This document shows, in pieces, positions 1-5,489 of a DNA stretch of 6,260 nt. The position numbers were made by a program, and so were the translations under genes. How positions within the stretch are numbered: the stretch's first letter is position 1; every line of letters starts with the position of its first letter. Where the stretch lies: assembly GCA_013003415.1 (NCBI GenBank), contig JABDJR010000382.1, forward strand, positions 1 through 6,260, written 5' to 3'. Below the pieces are notes generated by a model that searched no databases, had not been told where the DNA came from, and was given only the letters and a program-made list of their open reading frames with translations. This DNA is from Candidatus Eiseniibacteriota bacterium (GTDB lineage: Bacteria; Eisenbacteria; RBG-16-71-46; JABDJR01).

Positions 1-141
1 CTGCCTACCTCTTCGACGTGACCACCGGAAACCAGCTCTTCAAACTAACCGCCACCGATGCCGCAGCAACTGATCTGTTTGGTTACTATTCGGCCATCAG
101 CGGTAACATAGCCGTTGTAGGAGCCTATTTAGACGACGATG
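1..141 (+). repeat. Near-identical direct repeat, copy A (partner 478-618)
   Basis: Positions 1-141 match 478-618 at an offset of 477 bp (three 159-bp units). The first 87 bases are identical and reach the window edge. The only differences are at 88, 114, 116 and 119, by direct reading. Other unit pairs in the array differ at many synonymous sites, so this pair was copied or homogenised recently. Confidence 0.9.
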
Positions 142-1553
142 CCGGTAGCGCTTCCGGTTCGGCCTACCTCTTCGACGTGACCACAGGGAATCAGCTCTTT
201 AAGCTCACGGCCAGCGATGCTGCGGCAGGCGACTTCTTTGGCATCTCCGTAGGCATTAGCGGCAACGTTGCTATTGTCGGGGCGTGGTTCGACGATGATA
301 ACGGTGTCGATTCCGGTTCGGCCTATCTTTTCGATGTCACCACCGGGAACCAGATCTTCAAGCTGACCGCCACCGATGGTGCCGCCAATGACAGCTTTGG
401 TCGTTCGGTGGCTATTAGCGGAAACATTGCCATTGTGGGGGCCTATCAAGACGACGATGGTGGTTCCAATTCCGGCTCTGCCTACCTCTTCGACGTGACC
501 ACCGGAAACCAGCTCTTCAAACTAACCGCCACCGATGCCGCAGCAACTGATCTGTTTGGTTACTCTTCGGCCATCAGCGGTAACATAGCCATCGTGGGAG
601 CCTATTTAGACGACGATGACGGTTCTTCTTCAGGTTCCGCCTACCTCTTCGATGCGACCACAGGAAACCAGCTCTTCAAACTGACCTCCAACGATGCTGC
701 CGCAGTTGACATTTTCGGTTTCTCTGTTGGCATCAGCGGCAATGTCGCCATCGTGGGAGCCCGGACTGACGACGATGGGGGTAGCGATTCCGGCTCGGCC
801 TACCTCTTCGACGCAACCTCAGGAGTCGAGATCTCTAAGCTCACTGCCAGCGATGCCGCCAGTAGCGACCTGTTCGGTTGGTCCGTCGGCATCGACGGAA
901 GTACTGCCATCGTGGGAGCGGTTAGTAACGACGACGCCGGTTCCAATTCCGGTTCTGCCTACCTCTTCGATGCTAGCTTCGTTCCTCCCACTCCCGTCCG
1001 ACTCACGGCGTTCGGGGTCAAGAGAACGGATCACACCGCTCTTCTGACCTGGTCGGTCGAGGACGCGGTGAATCACCTTGGCTTCAATGTATACCGTGGA
1101 GCCACGGAAGAAACGCGGGTACAGGTTTCAGACCGCCTCTTCTCCGGCCAATCCCGCTACGAGTTCCCTGATGCAACTGCTCCCGCAGAAAGAACGAACT
1201 ACTGGCTCGCCGAGATCAGCCGCACCGGACAGACAAGTTGGCACGGCCCTGTGGTACTCGAAGCCGCCTCGTTTGGGGTTGGGGTAACGCTCCATGCCCA
1301 GCCCAATCCCTTTGGTTCAAGCGCGAGCATTAGCTTTGCTCTAGAAGATCCCGGTTTTGCTCGCGTGAGCGTTCTCGGTATTCAGGGGCGCCAGGTGAAA
1401 ACTCTGCTCCAGGGAATGCAGCCTGCGGGTAGTCGAACCCTTCAGTGGGATGGATCCAACGAAAACGGAGCGCGGGTCGCACCCGGTGTGTACTTCCTGA
1501 AACTTGAGACTCAGGAAACCGTTCGCACACAGAAGATCGTGTTCAAACCATAG
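1..1553 (+). CDS. FG-GAP repeat surface/secreted protein with FlgD-like C-terminal domain (5' end missing)
   Basis: The frame is open to the left edge: codons before the GTG at 18 read AYLFD, the end of another repeat, so that GTG is internal and the true start lies outside. Counting V18 as residue 1, residues 1-318 are six 53-residue FG-GAP repeats (core pattern FGxSxxISGNxAIVGA, then DDDxGxxSGSAYLFD). Residues about 327-416 resemble a fibronectin-III-like domain (LTWSVEDAVNHLGFNVYR). Residues about 424-511 match the FlgD-like / type IX secretion sorting-domain pattern (QPNPF, GRQVKTL, WDGSNENG, PGVYFLKL, TQKIVFKP) and end at TAG 1551-1553. FG-GAP repeats fold as beta-propeller blades; six complete units plus one tail fit a propeller of seven or more blades. 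Export and a surface or adhesive role are inferred from architecture. No catalytic domain is visible, and the ligand is unknown. No link to the convergent operon is apparent. Confidence 0.85.
   Translation, partial: AYLFDVTTGNQLFKLTATDAAATDLFGYYSAISGNIAVVGAYLDDDAGSASGSAYLFDVTTGNQLFKLTASDAAAGDFFGISVGISGNVAIVGAWFDDDNGVDSGSAYLFDVTTGNQIFKLTATDGAANDSFGRSVAISGNIAIVGAYQDDDGGSNSGSAYLFDVTTGNQLFKLTATDAAATDLFGYSSAISGNIAIVGAYLDDDDGSSSGSAYLFDATTGNQLFKLTSNDAAAVDIFGFSVGISGNVAIVGARTDDDGGSDSGSAYLFDATSGVEISKLTASDAASSDLFGWSVGIDGSTAIVGAVSNDDAGSNSGSAYLFDASFVPPTPVRLTAFGVKRTDHTALLTWSVEDAVNHLGFNVYRGATEETRVQVSDRLFSGQSRYEFPDATAPAERTNYWLAEISRTGQTSWHGPVVLEAASFGVGVTLHAQPNPFGSSASISFALEDPGFARVSVLGIQGRQVKTLLQGMQPAGSRTLQWDGSNENGARVAPGVYFLKLETQETVRTQKIVFKP
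18..971 (+). repeat. Six tandem 159-bp coding repeats (FG-GAP units)
   Basis: Units run 18-176, 177-335, 336-494, 495-653, 654-812 and 813-971, each exactly 53 codons with no indels between them. A seventh unit's tail occupies 1-17. Each unit begins (V/A)T(T/S)G and ends SGSAYLFD. Conserved blocks are KLT, FG, the ISGN-type turn, AIVGA and the acidic DDDxG loop. The acidic loop resembles the calcium-binding loops of integrin FG-GAP repeats, so metal binding is plausible but not shown. Unit 6 is the most diverged: it has ATSGVEISKL for the usual TTGNQLFKL, IDGST for ISGN, and NDD for DDD, as is common for the last repeat of an array. Confidence 0.95.
478..618 (+). repeat. Near-identical direct repeat, copy B (partner 1-141)
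   Basis: This is the second copy of the 141-base near-identity, covering the end of unit 3 and most of unit 4. After 618 the two copies diverge quickly in the acidic-loop codons (GCC GGT AGC GCT against GAC GGT TCT TCT), so the copied tract ends inside the unit. Confidence 0.9.
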
Positions 1554-1591
1554 AAGAACACGACACCATGCAGTGAATTGAGATGGAATGA

Positions 1592-1626
1592 CGTGAGGGG
1601 TTCGGTACTAAACCGGGCCCCTCATG
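1592..1626. terminator. Hairpin between convergent genes, probable bidirectional terminator
   Basis: The arm at 1592-1606 (CGTGAGGGGTTCGGT) pairs with 1612-1626 (ACCGGGCCCCTCATG) around the 5-base loop ACTAA. The core 7 bp (TGAGGGG/CCCCTCA) is perfect. The rest has three G-T wobbles on the + strand. It lies 38 bases after the stop of the FG-GAP gene and 13 bases after the stop of the flavoprotein gene, where a terminator shared by both transcripts would be expected. Neither side has a long T run, so a classical intrinsic terminator is not certain. Confidence 0.6.
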
Positions 1627-1639
1627 CTTTGGGTCGAAG

Positions 1640-3115
1640 CTAGCCCTTTAGGTAGTCGAGTACATCTTTGGCGGTGTAGTTCAATTCGTCGGGCTTCATG
1701 AACTTGCGTAGCCCTTGAAGCCCGTCTCCTGCCGTAAGGAGCGGCGGCTCGACATAGCCATCCTTCCGCTGTTGAGGATAACCCGCAGTAGCAAGTAAGT
1801 TGTTACACAGGCAAGTTCGGCCGATCGTCTCTTCAGACTTCCCGCCTTGAGCCAAAAACTGCTTCTCCGGCGCACTTGCGCACCGAAAACCAACCTCGCC
1901 ATCTTCCCGCTTGTAGGCTTGTCGCAGCATTCCCAGATCGCACAAACGTTCTCGTTCCGCGTAGGTCTTGGAATCGGAGATGGTGTTCTCTACCTGAACC
2001 ACTTTGAACGGAAACCCGGTTGGAGACACGCGGGAACTGGTTTGAACTTCGACACCCTCTGCGATCACCTTCCTTAGAACGCTGTCTTTTAGATCCGAAC
2101 GCATTCCCGATTCCTCACAGTAGGCGAAGGCCGTACCCACTTGAACCCCCGTTGCCCCTGCTTCCATTGCCCTCTGAATCTCCTCGGGATCGTCATAACC
2201 CCCGGCCACCCAAAAAGGAAGACCCAGCTCCTTGATCTTCTCTAAATCAACAACATCCTTCTCCCCGTAGCGAACCTCTCCGTTACCATTGGTGCCCTCT
2301 CGGCCCCTAGGTGGCGCATTGTGTCCGCCTGCGACCGATGTCTCTACCACAAAGCCATCGATCTTCTTCTTAGCCTGACGGATCAAGGACTTGGCAAGGA
2401 CAACCGATGACACGATGGGCAGAAACCGAGGACGTTTTAGCCTTGGGTAGCCTTCGGGTATGGAAGGAAAGAGTCTTCTCGGGTCAAAGCACACCCTAAA
2501 ATCGTCCTCCCGAGAAACGTTTCGCACCTCAAGGCGATAGCGCACCGACTCATGATGCTCCAGCCCATCGAGAACGCTAGGAATTTGCCAAGGAACACCT
2601 GCTCCTATAAGCAGATAATCCACACCGGCCAGCATCGCTCCATAGATCGAACTTAGGATCGGGAGCTGAACCTTCTCCAACAGGTTAATCCCTACCGGAT
2701 TGCTATGACCCTCTTTGGCCAAGAAAACTTCAGCAAAGTTAGCCATCGTGGTCAGCTCTTGAAGAGACGCAGCCGGTTCGAGTGTCCACATCGCCGGGCG
2801 TTTGTAAGTGACTGGCGTGGTGGGGGCTTCAGGAATGAAGTACCTTTTTAGGAGCCGCCGCACCGGTTCTTGGAAAGGGAACGCACCAAGCGCACGACGG
2901 ACATGACCGCCAATGTCTCCGTTCATCAGGCGAGAGATCATGACCACGCCGATGCCGGTTCCCGAAACGACTCCAAGCTCACCCGACTCAGAGACTGCCT
3001 TAGCGAGTTTCCAGTTGGAAATCGCGACGCCCATCCCCCCCTGAATAATTCTAGGATGCTTCAACGTGTTCGAACCGGGCAGAGAAGTGACGCAAGAAAC
3101 GCGGGGCCTCGACAA
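1640..3115 (-). CDS. Nitronate monooxygenase / PfaD-type flavoprotein
   Basis: This is a TIM-barrel FMN enzyme of the 2-nitropropane dioxygenase family. With the TTG start at 3115 it has 491 residues. Visible features are the N-terminal glycine-rich flavin motif IIQGGMGVAISNWKLA (23-38), VVSGTG (49-54), VGINLLEKVQLP (141-152), AGGHNAPPRG (262-271) with the histidine at the usual NMO active-site position, and the phosphate-binding stretch VAGGYDD to GVQVGTAFA (303-331). At about 490 residues it is longer than classical NMOs. The extra C-terminal part carries Cys392, Cys412, Cys436 and Cys438. The length and the FPFKV and CLCN motifs place it nearer the PfaD-like subgroup. Family members oxidise alkyl nitronates or act as reductases with polyketide systems; the substrate here is unknown. 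No polyketide synthase is in view. An alternative TTG start at 3064 would give 474 residues but lacks a ribosome site. Confidence 0.85.
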   Translation of the reverse strand: MSRPRVSCVTSLPGSNTLKHPRIIQGGMGVAISNWKLAKAVSESGELGVVSGTGIGVVMISRLMNGDIGGHVRRALGAFPFQEPVRRLLKRYFIPEAPTTPVTYKRPAMWTLEPAASLQELTTMANFAEVFLAKEGHSNPVGINLLEKVQLPILSSIYGAMLAGVDYLLIGAGVPWQIPSVLDGLEHHESVRYRLEVRNVSREDDFRVCFDPRRLFPSIPEGYPRLKRPRFLPIVSSVVLAKSLIRQAKKKIDGFVVETSVAGGHNAPPRGREGTNGNGEVRYGEKDVVDLEKIKELGLPFWVAGGYDDPEEIQRAMEAGATGVQVGTAFAYCEESGMRSDLKDSVLRKVIAEGVEVQTSSRVSPTGFPFKVVQVENTISDSKTYAERERLCDLGMLRQAYKREDGEVGFRCASAPEKQFLAQGGKSEETIGRTCLCNNLLATAGYPQQRKDGYVEPPLLTAGDGLQGLRKFMKPDELNYTAKDVLDYLKG

Positions 3116-4436
3116 TTCTTAGTCCTCCAATTTCTTTCCGTCGCCGGAAAACGTCAACCACCGTCTCGACCACGTAGTCCATGTGACTTTGGGTGTAGAC
3201 TCTTCGGGGAATCGCCAGCCGCACAAGCTCCCAGTGGGCGGGGGTTTCTTCCCCCGTACGAGGATCGAGACCGAACATTACGCTCCCAATCTCTACCGCG
3301 CGGATACCACCCTCTCGATACAGTTCAACCGCGAGGGATTGCCCAGGGTACTGAAGGGCCGGCACGTGAGGCAGGAAGCGGCTCGCATCCAAATAGACCG
3401 CATGCCCACCCGCAGGTTTAGCCACCGGAACTCCGGCTTCGTCGAGGGCTCGCACAACATACTCGGTCGAGGCAATGCGGTAGCGGAGATAGTCCTCATC
3501 GAGGACTTCCTGGAGACCAACCGCAATGGCATCCAAATCTCGTCCCGCCATGCCCCCGTAGGTTGAAAAGCCTTCGGTCAAAATTAGAAGTTCGCGCTCC
3601 TTGGTGGCCAAACTTGCGTCGTTGGTACAAAGGAATCCACCAATGTTGGCAAAGGCGTCTTTCTTCGCCGACATGGTGCAGCCGTCGGCCAGCTCAAACA
3701 TCTCTTTGGCGATCTCTCGAACCGTCTTGTCCGCGTAGCCCGGCTCGCGTCTTTGAATGAAGTACGAGTTCTCGGCGAACCGACACGCATCGATATAGAA
3801 AGGGATCTTGTTCTCATGAGCCAAGGCACTGACGGCCCGCAGGTTCCCCATGGAAACCGGCTGTCCGCCTCCCGAGTTGTTGGTCACGGTGAGCATGATG
3901 AGAGGAATCCTGTCCGCGCCGTACTTCGAGATCACCTCGCGCAAGGCGACCACGTCCATGTCGCCTTTGAAGGGTGCGTCCGAACTTAAATCTTCGGCCT
4001 CCCGGCAGGGCAAGTCGAGAGCTGTGCCCCCCACGAACTCGATATTGGCTCGTGTGGTATCGAAGTGTGTGTTGTTGGGAACCACATCTCCAGGCTTCAC
4101 CATGAGGTTGAACAAGATGCGTTCGGCGGCTCGCCCCTGGTGAGTCGGCACTACATGGGCAAACCCAAACACATCGTCGACGGCTTCTTTAAAGCGAAAC
4201 CAACTGCGGGCTCCAGCATAGGATTCGTCCCCACGCATCATGGCCGCCCAGCCTTCCGAAGACATGGCCGATGTTCCGGAGTCGGTGAGTAGGTCCACCA
4301 GCACATCTTCGGCCCGCAGAAGAAACGGATTGAAGCTCGCTTCGCGAATGAGCCGATCTCTCTCGGCGAAGTCGGTCATCTTGATAGGTTCGACGGTCTT
4401 GATCCGAAAAGGCTCAATAATGGTTTTGGCAGTCAC
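3051..4436 (-). CDS. tnaA: Tryptophanase (L-tryptophan indole-lyase), PLP-dependent
   Basis: This 461-residue protein spans the full length of the tryptophanase / tyrosine phenol-lyase family. It should cleave L-tryptophan to indole, pyruvate and ammonia in the cytoplasm. Family landmarks are EPFRIK (8-13), LLTDSGTSAMS (49-59), GDESYAG (69-75, Tyr73), PTHQGRAAE (97-105, Arg102), IDACRFAENSYF (215-226), SAKKD (256-260, with Lys259 the expected PLP lysine), GGMAGRD (294-300) and IPRRVYTQSHMD (409-420). Three positions that separate the two activities follow tryptophanase: Asp126 in HFDTTR (Thr in tyrosine phenol-lyase), Ile383 in VEIGS (Arg there) and His450 in LRHFSARF (Phe there). The GTG start lies 3 bases after the hpd stop, with a weak GAGGGG 11 bases upstream. 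It places EPFRIK at the usual distance from the N-terminus. Lyase activity on tyrosine is a less likely alternative. Confidence 0.9.
   Translation of the reverse strand: MTAKTIIEPFRIKTVEPIKMTDFAERDRLIREASFNPFLLRAEDVLVDLLTDSGTSAMSSEGWAAMMRGDESYAGARSWFRFKEAVDDVFGFAHVVPTHQGRAAERILFNLMVKPGDVVPNNTHFDTTRANIEFVGGTALDLPCREAEDLSSDAPFKGDMDVVALREVISKYGADRIPLIMLTVTNNSGGGQPVSMGNLRAVSALAHENKIPFYIDACRFAENSYFIQRREPGYADKTVREIAKEMFELADGCTMSAKKDAFANIGGFLCTNDASLATKERELLILTEGFSTYGGMAGRDLDAIAVGLQEVLDEDYLRYRIASTEYVVRALDEAGVPVAKPAGGHAVYLDASRFLPHVPALQYPGQSLAVELYREGGIRAVEIGSVMFGLDPRTGEETPAHWELVRLAIPRRVYTQSHMDYVVETVVDVFRRRKEIGGLRIVEAPRFLRHFSARFEHVEAS
3124..3128 (-). promoter_or_regulatory. Shine-Dalgarno GGAGG for the flavoprotein gene, inside tnaA
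   Basis: On the minus strand GGAGG is followed by 8 bases and then TTG (3115-3113). It lies in codons of the upstream gene (IGGL). It favours the 3115 start over the downstream in-frame TTG at 3064, which has no purine-rich stretch before it. The only nearby ATG is inside the conserved GGMGV flavin motif and cannot be the start. Confidence 0.6.
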
Positions 4437-4439
4437 AAG

Positions 4440-5489
4440 CTACAACACCCCTCTGGCCTGCTGATCCCGCTCAATCGAGCGAAACAGCGCGCCAAAGTTT
4501 CCTTCCCCAAAAGAAAAGTGATTCTCGCGCTGAATCATCTCGATGAAGATGGGGCCGATGATGTTCTTGGTAAAGATCTGTAGCAGGTAACCCTCGTCAT
4601 CACCGTCTACAAGAACGTTGTGATTCCGAATCCGGGCACGGTCTTCCCGAACGTTGGGAACGCGATCGAATACGGTGTCATAGTACTCGTCGTCAATATC
4701 GAGAGTTTCGATGGAGCTGCCGGAAAGCCGATCCAGCGAGCCCAGCAAGTCTATGGTCAGAAACGCTATGTGTTGCACACCGGGGCCATCGTATTCGCGC
4801 AGATATTCTTCGATCTGCGACGCCTCTTCCGTTCCCTCGTTGATAGGAATGCAGAAACTCCCATCCGGGGAGCGCAGCGCAAAAGAGGTCAGACCAGTCT
4901 TTGCCCCACGAATGTCGAAGTAACGAACCTCGGTAAATCCAAAAATCTTCTTGTAGAAGTCGGCCCACACGTCGCGCGTGCCTTTGACCACGTTGTTTGT
5001 AAGATGATCGATAGCAAGGAAACCTTTGTCCCTCACAATCACCGGAGCCTCTAGATCGACGAAGGCTTCGAGGTAGGAGCGGTTCGGCTCAATGAAGTAG
5101 ATGAGCGACCGACCAATACCGAAAATGGCAGGCGCATCTTTGTAGATGGTCTCGAAACTGGCGGTTTCTGCCCCCCGCTCAACCGCCCCGCTCATGGCTC
5201 GGGTGCTATCGGCCACACGCCAACCCATGGAGCAGATGGAGGGGCCGTGGGCTTTGGAAAACTCCGCCGCCTGAGTGCCGGCCTCCCGGTTTAGGAGGAA
5301 AACCATGTCGTTCTGACGATACAGCACAATGTCGCGATCGCGGTGTCGTTGCAGTTTGGAGAAGCCAAACTCAAGAAAGAGCCGGTCTAGTTTTTCCGGT
5401 TCGGGGCTTGCGAATTCAACAAACTCAATCCCGTTTAACCCGCAGGGGTTCTCTTGAGAAATCTCGTCGACAAATTGGGACTTGTTCAT
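4440..5489 (-). CDS. hpd: 4-hydroxyphenylpyruvate dioxygenase
   Basis: The enzyme converts 4-hydroxyphenylpyruvate, O2 and Fe(II) to homogentisate and CO2, the second step of tyrosine breakdown. It has 349 residues, the normal bacterial size, with two vicinal-oxygen-chelate halves. The N-terminal half starts NPCGLNGIEFVEFASP (14-29). The catalytic C-terminal half carries the Fe ligands His162 (AIDHLTNNV), His240 (GVQHIAF) and Glu317 (GPIFIEMIQR). Pocket residues Ser202, Pro215, Asn217, Gln225 and Gln304 match the family. Pro215 and Asn217 argue against the related 4-hydroxymandelate synthase. The end FGEGNFGALFRSIERDQ followed by RGVL is characteristic of the C-terminal helix region. The ATG start overlaps the hmgA stop as ATGA and has a good ribosome site. 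Adjacent hmgA, the next enzyme in the pathway, supports the call. Confidence 0.97.
   Translation of the reverse strand: MNKSQFVDEISQENPCGLNGIEFVEFASPEPEKLDRLFLEFGFSKLQRHRDRDIVLYRQNDMVFLLNREAGTQAAEFSKAHGPSICSMGWRVADSTRAMSGAVERGAETASFETIYKDAPAIFGIGRSLIYFIEPNRSYLEAFVDLEAPVIVRDKGFLAIDHLTNNVVKGTRDVWADFYKKIFGFTEVRYFDIRGAKTGLTSFALRSPDGSFCIPINEGTEEASQIEEYLREYDGPGVQHIAFLTIDLLGSLDRLSGSSIETLDIDDEYYDTVFDRVPNVREDRARIRNHNVLVDGDDEGYLLQIFTKNIIGPIFIEMIQRENHFSFGEGNFGALFRSIERDQQARGVL

Noticed and set aside
129..449. Minus-strand open frame of 106 codons opposite the FG-GAP repeats
   Set aside because: It is a shadow of the repeated coding sequence; its translation simply repeats with the same 53-residue period and has no start signal or family resemblance.
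18..971. Regular direct repeats considered as a CRISPR array or minisatellite
   Set aside because: The 159-bp period is an exact codon multiple, has no repeat/spacer alternation, and encodes a known beta-propeller repeat.
1640..3115. Part of a polyunsaturated fatty acid synthase cluster (true pfaD)
   Set aside because: No ketosynthase, acyl carrier or other pfa gene is present; the neighbours are amino-acid catabolic enzymes.
2870..3421. Plus-strand open frame of 183 codons spanning the flavoprotein/tnaA junction
   Set aside because: It is antisense to two clearly recognisable genes, has low-complexity Arg/Pro/Ser-rich composition, and matches no family I know.
3051..4436. Tyrosine phenol-lyase (tpl) as the identity of the PLP lyase
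   Set aside because: The diagnostic Thr, Arg and Phe of tyrosine phenol-lyase are replaced by Asp126, Ile383 and His450, the tryptophanase residues.
4620..5054. Plus-strand open frame of 144 codons inside hpd
   Set aside because: It lies antisense to the conserved catalytic half of hpd, which fully explains the sequence.
4440..5489. 4-hydroxymandelate synthase as an alternative to hpd
   Set aside because: The pocket Pro/Asn pair (Pro215, Asn217) follows the hydroxyphenylpyruvate dioxygenase pattern, and hmgA is directly coupled upstream.
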